Positions 35,577 through 43,968 of a stretch of 64,000 nt of DNA are shown piece after piece (the first letter of the stretch is position 1; each line of letters opens with the position of its first letter). Position numbers and translations under genes: made by a program. The stretch covers positions 1 to 64,000 of the forward strand of contig NZ_JAANPA010000006.1 in NCBI RefSeq assembly GCF_011320075.1, given 5' to 3'. Source of the DNA: Sphingosinicella sp. YJ22. GTDB taxonomy: Bacteria; Pseudomonadota; Alphaproteobacteria; Sphingomonadales; Sphingomonadaceae. Under the pieces are notes generated by a model that was given only the letters and a program-made list of their open reading frames with translations, had not been told where the DNA came from and did no database searches.

Positions 35577-35825
35577 CTAGCGGCGCGGCCTGCCGCCGGG
35601 CGTGACTGCCGGCGCTTCCGTCCCCAGGAGCAGCAACTGGAAGAGGGCAAATCCACTCTCGTCCGTGACGGTCAGGCACCATTCCGCACGATCCCAGAAG
35701 GCGTCCGCCTCGTTGCACAACGCCTCGCCCGTGAAGCGCACGGCCTCGCACTTGGCGATATTCAGGTGCGGGAGATCCAGGGAGAATGAGGGGTTTGAAG
35801 GAAACTCGGTTTCGCCCGGCCGATC
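35577..35825 (-). pseudogene. DUF6894-like fragment
   Basis: The reverse frame reads GETEFPSNPSFSLDLPHLNI, then AKCEAVRFTGEALCNEADAF and CLTVTDESGFALFQLLLLGT. This resembles the C-terminal two thirds of DUF6894 proteins (small alphaproteobacterial proteins). There is no start codon between the upstream in-frame TGA and this sequence, and the usual N-terminus (MPRYFF-like) is absent. I call it a decayed fragment. Confidence 0.45.
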
Positions 35826-35909
35826 TCATCTAAGGGAAATCACGCATGGCTTCGCGCCGACGGAGACTGCAACCGTCCTCCAGCAAAGTGCTCGTTCGGG
35901 GGGTGTCCG

Positions 35910-36296
35910 ATGTTGCGCAACTATGAAGCGGTGCTCGACCGGTTCCAAGTGGCGGTAATTTTCTGCCTTTCGCTGATTGTCACGGCATGTGAGACCCCCT
36001 CGCCACGCCCATCGGCGCAACACCGCTCCACTGAAGGGTTCAACTACGCACAGGCCTCCTGCGGGAGCTGCCACGGCGTGGGTCGTTCAGCGAGGTGGCC
36101 GAATTCGAACGCCCCACCGTTCGAGGTCATCGTCAACCGGGAAGGCCTGACAGCGGAGACGCTGTCATTCTGGTTACGCGGCGCTCACAACTATCCCCGG
36201 GAGATGGACTTCTATCTCGGCGACCGCGAGGTCGAGGCGCTGGTCGTTTACATGCTCACCCTGAGGGACCCGAACTATCGGCGCCCTCCAGATTAA
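35910..36296 (+). CDS. Small c-type cytochrome, likely lipoprotein
   Basis: 128 residues. A hydrophobic N-terminus ending in a lipobox (FQVAVIFCLSLIVTACETP) precedes a single heme-binding CGSCH in YAQASCGSCHGVGRS. Met100 near MDFYLGD may be the distal ligand, followed by helix EALVVYMLTLRDPN. It could pass electrons in the periplasm. It sits among stress and metal genes without close partners. Confidence 0.75.
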   Translation: MLRNYEAVLDRFQVAVIFCLSLIVTACETPSPRPSAQHRSTEGFNYAQASCGSCHGVGRSARWPNSNAPPFEVIVNREGLTAETLSFWLRGAHNYPREMDFYLGDREVEALVVYMLTLRDPNYRRPPD

Positions 36297-36335
36297 ACGT
36301 GTCGTGATCGAAGCGTCTTTGGCCCCGCCAAGCCG

Positions 36336-37100
36336 TCACGTCACGAGGCCGAACGCATCCCGGAGTAGCGCTCCGACGGCAAAGGCCAGCATTGCAGCGG
36401 CACTGCCCACAGCGAGCGTCTGGACACCCGAAACGAGCCGCGAGCCGCCGACGACGGCGCCTTTGAATAGGCCCAAAATGAAGAAGGTCGCGCCTGCCAG
36501 GACAGTGCTTCGTGTGAACAGCAGCTCGGACGGGCCGCCCAGAATGAACGGGAGGAGCGGTATGAACCCGCACAGGCTGAAGGCGACGAACGTCACGACG
36601 CCCGCCCGTAGCGGCTTCGCGCTGATCTCGCTGAGCCGCAATTCCTCCTGCATCATCGTGTCGACCCAGACGCGCCGGTCCGAGGAAATCACCGCGACGA
36701 TGCGGTCGAGTTCCGGCGGCTCGAAACCTTTGCGAGAGAAGATTTCCCGAATTTCGGCCCGCTCGCCCTCAGGACAGGCATGTGTCTGCCAATCCTCGTC
36801 AGCGCGGGCGCGCCTCACTTCCTGCTGACGGCTGCGCGTTCCAAGATAGTTGCTGACCGCCATGCTGAAGCCGTCGGCGGCCAGGTTTGCCAGGCCGAGA
36901 ACGATGACGGTCATGATCGGGAGCCTTGCGCCTGCGCTGCCCGCGACGACTGCGAAGGTCGTGACGACGCCGTCCACGCCCCCAAGCACGAAATCCCCGA
37001 TCGCTCCCTCGCCTTTAGGTCGGGAAATGCGCTCGCGGATTCGCGCGGGGCGATGCTCTTCCTCGAGATCGCGACATTCCGTGGCGGCCGGGGAAATCAT
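36336..37100 (-). CDS. VIT1/CCC1-family iron/manganese transporter
   Basis: 254 residues. GAIGDFVLGGVDGVVTTFAV and LGLANLAADGFSMAVSNYLG form the characteristic first helices. A cytoplasmic helical region with acidic metal-binding residues (EDWQTHACPEGERAEIREIF, then RKGFEPPELDRI) and three further helices follow. VIT proteins move Fe(II) or Mn(II) out of the cytoplasm. The start overlaps the stop of uspA (ATGA type), so uspA and this gene form an operon. Confidence 0.9.
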   Translation of the reverse strand: MISPAATECRDLEEEHRPARIRERISRPKGEGAIGDFVLGGVDGVVTTFAVVAGSAGARLPIMTVIVLGLANLAADGFSMAVSNYLGTRSRQQEVRRARADEDWQTHACPEGERAEIREIFSRKGFEPPELDRIVAVISSDRRVWVDTMMQEELRLSEISAKPLRAGVVTFVAFSLCGFIPLLPFILGGPSELLFTRSTVLAGATFFILGLFKGAVVGGSRLVSGVQTLAVGSAAAMLAFAVGALLRDAFGLVT

Positions 37101-37543
37101 TCCCGCACCACGAGAACGGAGCAGGCGGCGTGCCGCACCACGCTCGCGGCATTCGCGCCAATCAGATAATCGCGCATTGCCGGCCGGTGCGAGGCAAGCA
37201 CGATGAGATCGGCATCCGTTTCCTCGGCGAGATCGATGATGCCTCGATAGATGCTGCCTTCCGCGACCTTCTTCTCGATTTCCAGGCCGGGCGCGATCTC
37301 ATCAGCCAGCAGCATCAGCCGCGCCCGTGCGCGCTCGATGAGTTCGCGCAGCTGGATCGCGGTCCATTCCGCCTGCATTGCCGTCACGGTCCAGGGAACC
37401 ACGGTCGCGATCGTCAGCCGGGCATCAAAGCACTTGGCGAGAGCCAGCGCCACCGGCGCTGCCTTGGCCCAGGAGCTCGGCTCGTCGAGGTCGACCGGAA
37501 GCAGGATGTGACGGTAGATGTTCGATGGAATTGCAGTGGCCAT
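37097..37543 (-). CDS. Universal stress protein UspA family
   Basis: 148 residues. It has the Usp fold with YRHILLPVDLDEPSSWAKAA at the start, ADLIVLASHRPAMRDYLIGA near residue 120 and terminal SVLVVRE. The nucleotide-binding G-2x-G-9x-G(S/T) motif is degenerate (ASHRPAMRDYLIGANAASVV), so ATP binding is uncertain. First gene of uspA-VIT. A TACGTA palindrome lies 74 bp upstream of the start. Confidence 0.9.
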   Translation of the reverse strand: MATAIPSNIYRHILLPVDLDEPSSWAKAAPVALALAKCFDARLTIATVVPWTVTAMQAEWTAIQLRELIERARARLMLLADEIAPGLEIEKKVAEGSIYRGIIDLAEETDADLIVLASHRPAMRDYLIGANAASVVRHAACSVLVVRE

Positions 37544-37613
37544 GGCGCCCTTCTGAACTGCGTGATCGCGCCTGCCTCTCCGTAATTTCCCGGATCGCCC
37601 GCTGTCCCCGGAG

Positions 37614-37623
37614 CATTACGTAG
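37614..37623. promoter_or_regulatory. CATTACGTAG element upstream of uspA
   Basis: The ten bases CATTACGTAG are repeated exactly at 42357-42366 upstream of the ion-channel gene, in the same orientation relative to the plus strand. Both lie upstream of reverse-strand stress genes. Confidence 0.45.
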
Positions 37624-37681
37624 TGCGCCCCACAGGATCCTGTCGGAAAGCCACGGCCGTTCCTGAGGAGGTCGTACTCGG

Positions 37682-38047
37682 ATGCGGCACGCGCTGATCA
37701 TCTCGGCCGATGCGGACCTGGCGAGCGTCATCGAGGATCGTCTGCTGGCGCTTGGTTTCCGCGCGTTCGAGCGTAGCTGGACTGAAGACGATGCGGTCGA
37801 TGCGGCGCGGCAGCGGCCCCCCGACCTGATCGTCGTCGGCGATTGCATTGAGGTCGGATCGCCCCTTCAGGCGGCTGGGCGCATCAATGGAGAGCAGCCT
37901 GACATTCCCGTCCTGCTCGCCACGACGTGCCTTCCGAAAGTCTTGGGAGAACTGCCCCAGGGCGCGAGTTTGAGCGGGCCTTATTCGCCCGATCAGGCGG
38001 CGGTGGCAGTGAAACGGAGCCTCATTCGCCTCGTCGCGGGCGGCTGA
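37682..38047 (+). CDS. Receiver-like (CheY-fold) protein
   Basis: 121 residues. The beta-1 strand HALIISADADLASVIEDRLL has an acidic-like pair, then PPDLIVVGDCIEVGSPLQAA (Asp at the phospho-acceptor strand), DIPVLLATTCLP and LPQGASLSGPYSPDQAAVAV with Pro in place of the conserved Lys region. No output domain. It is probably a degenerate receiver. Convergent with the cation ATPase, overlapping it by 26 bp; divergent from uspA. Confidence 0.65.
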   Translation: MRHALIISADADLASVIEDRLLALGFRAFERSWTEDDAVDAARQRPPDLIVVGDCIEVGSPLQAAGRINGEQPDIPVLLATTCLPKVLGELPQGASLSGPYSPDQAAVAVKRSLIRLVAGG

Positions 38048-40718
38048 GCGAGCTCCGCAAAGCGTGGCGCGAGGCCGCCACCGACGCCTTCGTGACCTCC
38101 GCCACGATCACGATCAAAAACGCAGCGCCGAGGCATGAGGCCAGCACACCCTGGTCGATCGGCCCGGTGCCGAGGACGGACTGGAGCGGGGGCAATGTCA
38201 TCGCGCCGATCTGAAGCGCAATGGCCGCGCCGACGCCGAGGAGAAGCCACGGATTGCTCGTGAGCGGCTCGCGCCAGAACGGCCTCCGCTCGCTGCGCAT
38301 GACGAGGACATAGACATTCTGGAACAGCACCGTGAGAAACAGGACGCCGTTGCGTGCCTCGTCGATCGTGTGCCCTCGCCCGATCAGCTCGTCCATGAGA
38401 AGCAGCGCGACTACGGTCATGGTCAGGGCGGGCGGCAACAACAGCGCGATGGCCGATCGGTCGACGATCGGTTCGCGCGGCGAACGCGGCGGGCGTTGCA
38501 GTTCATCGCCTTCGCCGCGGCCGAAGCCGAGCATCACATCCTGCGCCCCGTTGGTTACCAGGTTGGACCAAAGTAACTGCACCGGTGTCAGCGGCATTGG
38601 CAGCCCGACCGCCAAAGCGCCGAGGAACATGAAGATTTCCGCGACTCCAGTGGCGAGCAGGAAGATCACGATCTTGCGAATGTTGGCGTAGGTGATCCGC
38701 CCTTCCTCGACGCCCGCCACGATGGACGCGAAGTTGTCGTCCGCCAGGATCAGGTCCGACGCGCCGCGTGCGACGTCGGTGCCTCCCTTGCCCATGGCGA
38801 CGCCGACAGCGGCCGCCTGAAGGGCCGGTGCGTCATTCACCCCGTCACCCGTGACCGCGACCAGCTCGCCAGCGGCGCCCAGAGTGGTGACGATCGCCAG
38901 CTTCTGGACCGGATCGATCCGCGCAAAGATTTGGCCGTCCCGGATCCTGGAGGCGCGCTCCTCCGGGAGGTCGGCGAGCGCATCCAGCATCGCTCCTGTG
39001 ACCACAGTCTCGGCGCCGGCCGACAGTCCGATCTGGTTGGCGATATTAAGGGCTGTGGCCGGGTGGTCGCCTGTTATCATGCGAACCGAGATGCCGGCCT
39101 CGGCGCATGAAGCGACGGCCGCGGGCACTTCCGGCCGCACCGGATCGACCAGCGCCACGAACCCGAGAAGCTCAAGGCCGTGAAGCGCACGCTCGGCAGG
39201 CTCGCCATCGCCTAGCCTGCGGCTGGCGAGCGCAATCATTCGATAGCCGGAGGCTGCGAGGGCGTCCGCATGGGCGAGCGCAGTCCCGTCCTCGCCCTTG
39301 CACATTGGCAGGACGGTTTCCGGGGCGCCTTTGACGATCAGCGCGACCGCATCGCCCTCCGTTCGTGCAACCGCCGCGAAACGCCGAACCGGCTCGTACG
39401 GCAGCTGCCAGGCCCGCGGCTCGCGAAGTGCGCAGCGAAGCTCGATGCCGAGCTCACTCGCGAAGTGGAGCAGTGCGGTATCGACGCTGTCCCCGCTCAG
39501 GCCACCCTCGGGCGTGACCTGGGCCTCGTTGCACGAAACGGCGGCATTGCCGATCGCTGCGAGCTGGTCCGAACGCGCCTCTATCGCCCACTCATGGCGC
39601 GGGATCAGCTTTCCGTCCGGCAGCAGCACCGTCTCGACCGACAAGCGGTTCTGGGTCAGCGTGCCGGTCTTGTCGGTCGCGATGAGGGTGCAGGCACCGA
39701 GCCCCTCCACGGCCGGCAACGAGCGCACGATCACATTGCGGAACGCCATTCGCCGCGTCGCGGCAGCGAGAGCGACGGTCACGGCGATCGGAAGGCCTTC
39801 CGGGATCGCTGAAACGGCGAGTGCGACGCTGAGCAGCAGGATCTGCTCGACCCTCTCTCCCTGCAGCGTGAGCAAGGCCGCGAGGATGGCGATCAACAGC
39901 ATGACGCCCAACGCGATCTGCCGTGCCAGCCTGTCGAGGCGAGTGATCAGTGGCGGTGGCGCGGAGGGCGCTGCGCGCAACGACGCATCGATCCGTCCGA
40001 GTTCGGTCTTGCTCCCGGTCGCGACGACAAGGCCACTGCCCCTGCCTTGAGCGACCATGGTTCCCGCGTGGAGCATGGTCTGACGGTCGCCGACCCCGGC
40101 ATTCTCCGGCACTCGGGCGAGGCTGCTCTTGGCGACGGGCAGGGACTCGCCCGTTAGGGATGCCTCGCTGACCATCAGGCCGCTGTCGCTCATCAGGCGC
40201 AGGTCGGCAGGAACGGCCATTCCGCTTTCGAGCTCGACGACGTCGCCGAACACCAGCTCCGCGGCGTCGATCACGGCGACCTGTCCGCCTCGCCTTACCC
40301 GAGCTTCGTGCCGGATGAGCTCTTGCAGCGCAGCCATGCTCGTTTCGGCGCGCCGCTCCTGAGCGGTACCGATCGCTGCGTTGAGGAGCAGGACGATGCC
40401 GATGAACAGCGCGTCGGTGCGATCGCCGATCAGCAACGAAACGATCGTCGCGGCGAGCAGCAGGTAGATGAGCGGGCTGCGGAACTGGCGCAGGAACAGG
40501 TGCACGAGGCTTGGCCGCCGAGCTTCAGGAAGCGTGTTGGGGCCGAGTTCGGCCAGCCGCCGCGCCGACTCCTCAGGTGCCAGTCCCTCCGGCGAGGAGT
40601 TGGCAACGCCCAGGCACTGCTCGGCGCTCATCGCATGCCACGCGGCTGTCCTAGCGTCGGAGCCCTGTTTCCACCGCTGCATCGGCCCTGCCTGTGCCGC
40701 CGCCGGATCCCGAACCAT
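38022..40718 (-). CDS. Cation-transporting P-type ATPase (P2A, calcium-pump-like)
   Basis: 898 residues. An N-terminal cation-ATPase domain (LAPEESARRLAELGPNTLPE), actuator TGES (SEASLTGESLPVAKS), helix-4 motif ALAVSAIPEGLPIAVTVALA (PEGLP, as in P2A pumps) and phosphorylation site ATDKTGTLTQNRLS precede KGAPETVLP, GDGVNDAPALQAAAVGVAMG and a C-terminal cation-ATPase domain. It likely exports Ca2+, Mn2+ or another cation. ATG at 40718 has AGGTGA upstream; a GTG at 40730 is the alternative. Similar pumps accompany Usp/Hsp20/ADH genes in low-oxygen survival clusters of other proteobacteria. Confidence 0.9.
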   Translation of the reverse strand: MVRDPAAAQAGPMQRWKQGSDARTAAWHAMSAEQCLGVANSSPEGLAPEESARRLAELGPNTLPEARRPSLVHLFLRQFRSPLIYLLLAATIVSLLIGDRTDALFIGIVLLLNAAIGTAQERRAETSMAALQELIRHEARVRRGGQVAVIDAAELVFGDVVELESGMAVPADLRLMSDSGLMVSEASLTGESLPVAKSSLARVPENAGVGDRQTMLHAGTMVAQGRGSGLVVATGSKTELGRIDASLRAAPSAPPPLITRLDRLARQIALGVMLLIAILAALLTLQGERVEQILLLSVALAVSAIPEGLPIAVTVALAAATRRMAFRNVIVRSLPAVEGLGACTLIATDKTGTLTQNRLSVETVLLPDGKLIPRHEWAIEARSDQLAAIGNAAVSCNEAQVTPEGGLSGDSVDTALLHFASELGIELRCALREPRAWQLPYEPVRRFAAVARTEGDAVALIVKGAPETVLPMCKGEDGTALAHADALAASGYRMIALASRRLGDGEPAERALHGLELLGFVALVDPVRPEVPAAVASCAEAGISVRMITGDHPATALNIANQIGLSAGAETVVTGAMLDALADLPEERASRIRDGQIFARIDPVQKLAIVTTLGAAGELVAVTGDGVNDAPALQAAAVGVAMGKGGTDVARGASDLILADDNFASIVAGVEEGRITYANIRKIVIFLLATGVAEIFMFLGALAVGLPMPLTPVQLLWSNLVTNGAQDVMLGFGRGEGDELQRPPRSPREPIVDRSAIALLLPPALTMTVVALLLMDELIGRGHTIDEARNGVLFLTVLFQNVYVLVMRSERRPFWREPLTSNPWLLLGVGAAIALQIGAMTLPPLQSVLGTGPIDQGVLASCLGAAFLIVIVAEVTKASVAASRHALRSSLSRPRRGE

Positions 40719-40788
40719 AAGTAAGGTCACCTAGCGACGGCGGGGTTTTCGCGGGGGCATGTTTTCCGTTGGAACGACGGAGAGACCA

Positions 40789-41865
40789 ATGCCTGAGAAG
40801 ATGAAGGCTGCAATCTTCCTGGAGCCCGGCCGCATCGTCCTCGGCGAGAAGCCGATCCCCGACGTGGGCCCGCTCGACGCGCTGATCCGCGTCACCACGA
40901 CCACGATCTGCGGCACCGACGTGCACATCCTGAAAGGGGAATATCCGGTCGCTTCCGGCCTCACCGTCGGTCACGAGCCCGTCGGCATTATCGAGAAGCT
41001 CGGCTCTGCGGTCAGGGGCTATGAGGAGGGTCAGCGCGTCATCGCCGGGGCGATCACTCCGTCAGGCTGGTCGAATGCGTCGCTCGCCGGGTGTCACGCC
41101 CAGTGCGGGGCGGGCACGAGGCACGGCTGGAAGGCGATCGGCGGCTGGCGGTTCGGCAACACGATCGACGGAGCCCAGGCCGAATATCTGCTCGTCCCTG
41201 ATGCCATGGCCAATCTCGCGCCGGTGCCGGAGGGTCTCACCGACGAACAGGTGCTCATGTGCCCCGACATCATGTCGACCGGTTTCGGCGGCGCGGAGGC
41301 CGGTCGAATCCGCATTGGCGACACCGTGGCGATATTCGCGCAAGGCCCGATCGGTCTCTGCGCGACCGCGGGCGCCCGGCTGATGGGCGCCTCGACCATC
41401 ATCGGCGTCGAGGCCGTGCCGGAACGCGCCGAGATCGCCCGGCGCATGGGTGCTGACCATGTGATCGATTTTACAAAGTCCGATCCGGTGGACGAAATCA
41501 TGCGGATCACCGATGGTCGAGGCGTCGACGTCGCGATCGAGGCGCTCGGCCGCCAGGAGACCTTCGAGGCCGCGCTGAGCGTCCTTCGGCCGGCCGGGAC
41601 ATTGTCCTCGCTCGGTGTCTATTCAGCCGACCTCAAGATCCCGCTCGAGGCGTTCGCGGCGGGGCTGGGCGATCACAAGATCGTGACCACGCTCTGCCCG
41701 GGCGGGAAGGAACGGATGCGCCGGCTGATGGCTGTGGTCGCATCGGGCCGGATCGATACCGCGCCCCTCGTCACCCACCGGTTCTCGCTCGACGACATCG
41801 AAACGGCCTACGACCTGTTCGCGCATCAAAGGGACGGTGTGCTGAAAGTGGCGATCCACCCATAG
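40789..41865 (+). CDS. Zinc-dependent alcohol dehydrogenase
   Basis: 358 residues of the medium-chain family. Catalytic zinc ligands are Cys in TTICGTDVHIL (Cys then Asp) and His-Glu in TVGHEPVGIIEKLG; the nucleotide loop is AIFAQGPIGLCATAGARLMG. The four-cysteine structural zinc lobe is missing (only CHAQCGAG), as in secondary alcohol dehydrogenases of the Thermoanaerobacter type. It probably reduces ketones or aldehydes, useful in fermentative redox balance. ATG at 40789 has ACGGAGAG upstream. Divergent from the cation ATPase. Confidence 0.9.
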   Translation: MPEKMKAAIFLEPGRIVLGEKPIPDVGPLDALIRVTTTTICGTDVHILKGEYPVASGLTVGHEPVGIIEKLGSAVRGYEEGQRVIAGAITPSGWSNASLAGCHAQCGAGTRHGWKAIGGWRFGNTIDGAQAEYLLVPDAMANLAPVPEGLTDEQVLMCPDIMSTGFGGAEAGRIRIGDTVAIFAQGPIGLCATAGARLMGASTIIGVEAVPERAEIARRMGADHVIDFTKSDPVDEIMRITDGRGVDVAIEALGRQETFEAALSVLRPAGTLSSLGVYSADLKIPLEAFAAGLGDHKIVTTLCPGGKERMRRLMAVVASGRIDTAPLVTHRFSLDDIETAYDLFAHQRDGVLKVAIHP

Positions 41866-41897
41866 CTCACGGGTTGCTTTCGCCCTGGCATGCCGGA

Positions 41898-42323
41898 TCA
41901 CACTCGTCGGAGTAGCCCGACGACCCGGATGAGGAAGGCCGTCGACCAGCCGATCATGATGATGCCGTTTATCCCCTCGATGGCGGAGACGAGCCGCCAC
42001 TCCTGGGCCATCACCTCGTCATCGTAGCCGATCGCGCCGTAGGTGATGGTCGAGAAATAGACCGCGTCGCGAAGCTCCCCGATGGCGCCGATCACGAGGT
42101 AGAGAAAGCCGTAGATCCAGATCTCCACCCCGTGGAGCCCGATGAGGGCGAGGATCGCGAACAGTAGAAGTCCGAGTCCCCAAAGCGAGTCGGGGTGCAT
42201 GTGGCCGGCTCCTTCCTGCCGCGTCTCGAGACGCAGCAGCCGCGCGAGCAGGATCAGTCCGGCGCCGTGGATGAGCACGGTCACCGTCACCATCAAGGTT
42301 GCCAGGGCGAGCTCGCGGATCAT
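41898..42323 (-). CDS. Two-helix ion channel (Ion_trans_2-like) with unusual filter
   Basis: 141 residues. Helices at LATLMVTVTVLIHGAGLILL, SLWGLGLLLFAILALIGLHG, YGFLYLVIGAIGELR and GINGIIMIGWSTAFLIRVVG flank the pore segment DAVYFSTITYGAIGYDDEVM. The K+ filter TVGYG reads AIGYD here. It may be a potassium or less selective channel. A CATTACGTAG element lies 34 bp upstream of its start. Confidence 0.75.
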   Translation of the reverse strand: MIRELALATLMVTVTVLIHGAGLILLARLLRLETRQEGAGHMHPDSLWGLGLLLFAILALIGLHGVEIWIYGFLYLVIGAIGELRDAVYFSTITYGAIGYDDEVMAQEWRLVSAIEGINGIIMIGWSTAFLIRVVGLLRRV

Positions 42324-42356
42324 GGGGGACAGTCATCGCGCGCCGGCGCGTGAGTT

Positions 42357-42366
42357 CATTACGTAG
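42357..42366. promoter_or_regulatory. CATTACGTAG element upstream of ion-channel gene
   Basis: Exact copy of the uspA-upstream decamer at 37614. The position, 34-43 bp before the channel start codon, fits a promoter or activator site on the reverse strand. Confidence 0.45.
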
Positions 42367-42562
42367 CTGTCCGTATGGCCCCGCCTGGGCCCGACGTAGC
42401 CTTGATGGACCAGGGAAGGAGGCGAGGATGAAGGTAGTTTTCCCAGGGATCGCGTGATCGATATGTCCTAATCGATCTTCTCTAAAGGCTGCACCAAGCC
42501 CCGGATTCAATCGTCCGCGGTCCCGGCCGCCGGCGAGCCGTTGCCGCATTCCACCGACGCAG

Positions 42563-42671
42563 AGGCATGGCACGTCCGAATTCTACCGCGCGCGAGCCGC
42601 CATCACGCGCCCGCTGATCGAGCGCCACGATTTCAACCTGGTCGTGGTGGAGGCCGACTGGCCCGAACGCT
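42563..42671 (+). pseudogene. Erythromycin esterase-family fragment
   Basis: The plus strand reads [20 protein letters not shown], then [14 protein letters not shown], which is the conserved N-terminal catalytic block of erythromycin esterase-like proteins. There is no start before it and a frame break soon after, so only ~36 codons remain. Such genes often accompany Usp/Hsp20/phosphoribosyltransferase stress clusters, so this is likely the decayed end of the stress block. The rest of 42367-42761 holds no other gene I can support. Confidence 0.65.
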
Positions 42672-42730
42672 CCCTACGGAAAAGCCTCGAAGCGGGGGTT
42701 GAACAATCACAGCCTAGGCCTTAGCTGCGC

Positions 42731-42756
42731 GTTCCACTGTATTAGCACGTTGGAAC
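42731..42756. promoter_or_regulatory. Imperfect 26-bp palindrome before the TrpR-type gene (candidate operator)
   Basis: GTTCCA ... TGGAAC arms enclose GT-nn-TA-nn-AC, giving the symmetric pattern GTTCCA-N2-GT-N2-TA-N2-AC-N2-TGGAAC. It ends 5 bp before the ATG of the TrpR-like regulator at the head of the his operon. Position and symmetry suit an autoregulatory operator for a TrpR-family dimer. No leader peptide with a histidine run was seen. Confidence 0.5.
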
Positions 42757-42761
42757 AAGCT

Positions 42762-43088
42762 ATGCCCGACTCACCTTCGCTGACGCCGACGAAAGACCTG
42801 GATCGGCTGACAGACGACCTGTGCGCGGCGCTGTTGACTCCGGGAAGCGTGGACGAGATGCGGCGCCTGCTGGTCGACCTGTGCACGCCCGCGGAGATCC
42901 GAACTCTCGCCGAGCGGTGGCAAGTGGCCCGCCTGCTCGACGGGGACGAACTTTCCTACCGAGAAATCCAGGAGGCGACGGGAGTCAGCACGACGACTGT
43001 CGTGCGAGTGGCGCGCTTTCTGAAGCAGGAGCCGCATCGGGGGTACCGGCGAGCGCTGGATGCGCTGGAGGCCGGCGATGCTCGCTGA
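42762..43088 (+). CDS. TrpR/YerC-family regulator heading the his operon
   Basis: 108 residues. TrpR-like helical domain: LDRLTDDLCAALLTPGSVDE, then RLLVDLCTPAEIRTLAERWQ, and helix-turn-helix SYREIQEATGVSTTTVVRVA. This is the YerC/YecD branch, found next to histidine genes and thought to repress them. The start ATG at 42762 follows the palindrome at 42731-42756. It overlaps hisG (start at 43078), so regulator and pathway are co-translated and histidine-responsive autoregulation is likely. Confidence 0.88.
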   Translation: MPDSPSLTPTKDLDRLTDDLCAALLTPGSVDEMRRLLVDLCTPAEIRTLAERWQVARLLDGDELSYREIQEATGVSTTTVVRVARFLKQEPHRGYRRALDALEAGDAR

Positions 43089-43968
43089 TTCCGCGCGCCT
43101 GCACATCGCCATTCAGAAGTCGGGCAGGCTGTCCGAGCTTAGCCGCGCCTTGCTGCGCGACGCCGGTCTCAGAATCCAAAACGGCAAGAACGAGCTTGCG
43201 GCACGAGTGGAGAATTATCCGGCCGACCTGATGTTCGTCCGCGACGACGACATCCCGACGTTCGTCGCGGACGGCGTGTGCGAGCTTGGCGTCGTGGGCG
43301 GCAATGTGCTTCGCGAGTTCGAGCTAGGAGAAGCCGATCCTCGCTGTGAAATTGTCGCAGAGCTCGGCTTTGGCCGCTGCACGCTGAAGCTCGCCGCTCC
43401 CGAGAACACCCCTTGGGAAGGCGTCGCATCTCTCGAGGGCGCACGGATTGCGACCTCCTACCCGCGGATTCTCCAGCGGTTCCTGGAGGAGGGACAAATC
43501 AAGGCGACCGTGGTCAAGATGAACGGCGCCGTGGAGCTCGCGCCGCGGCTCCAAATCGCGCCCTTCATCTGCGACCTCGTATCCACGGGAGCAACCCTCG
43601 AGGCGAACGGCCTGCGTCCGGTGGAGACGGTGTTCGAGAGCGAAGCCGTGCTCGTGCGTAGCCGCAAGCCGGTCTCCCAGGCGAGAGAGGAGCAGGTGGC
43701 CGGGCTTCTCAGCCGCATCGACGGCGTGCTCGCCACGAAGGAGGCCAAGTACATCATGTTGAACGCGCCTGAGGAGGCGCTGTCGGCGATCAGCGCGCTT
43801 CTGCCGGGCGCCGAGGCGCCGACGATCCTGCCGCTCCACCAGCGGCCGGGCCATTTCGCCGTCCACGCGGTCTGCCAGGAGTCCGTTTTCTGGGAGACCC
43901 TCCAGAAGCTGAAGGCCACCGGCGCGTCGGCGATCCTCGTCCTCCCCATCGAAAAGATGATGCTGTGA
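43078..43968 (+). CDS. hisG: ATP phosphoribosyltransferase, long form
   Basis: 296 residues, first step of histidine synthesis (ATP plus PRPP). Features are LHIAIQKSGRLSELSRALLR, DVCELGVVGGN-like segment (DGVCELGVVGGNVLREFEL), IATSYPRILQRFLE, ICDLVSTGATLEANGL (PRPP loop) and a C-terminal ~75-residue regulatory domain (EALSAISALLPGAEAPTILP onward). The C-terminal domain makes it the self-sufficient long form that needs no HisZ; sphingomonad chromosomes often carry the short form instead. ATG at 43078 with GGAGG at 43066 is preferred over ATG 43060. Confidence 0.94.
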   Translation: MLADSARLHIAIQKSGRLSELSRALLRDAGLRIQNGKNELAARVENYPADLMFVRDDDIPTFVADGVCELGVVGGNVLREFELGEADPRCEIVAELGFGRCTLKLAAPENTPWEGVASLEGARIATSYPRILQRFLEEGQIKATVVKMNGAVELAPRLQIAPFICDLVSTGATLEANGLRPVETVFESEAVLVRSRKPVSQAREEQVAGLLSRIDGVLATKEAKYIMLNAPEEALSAISALLPGAEAPTILPLHQRPGHFAVHAVCQESVFWETLQKLKATGASAILVLPIEKMML

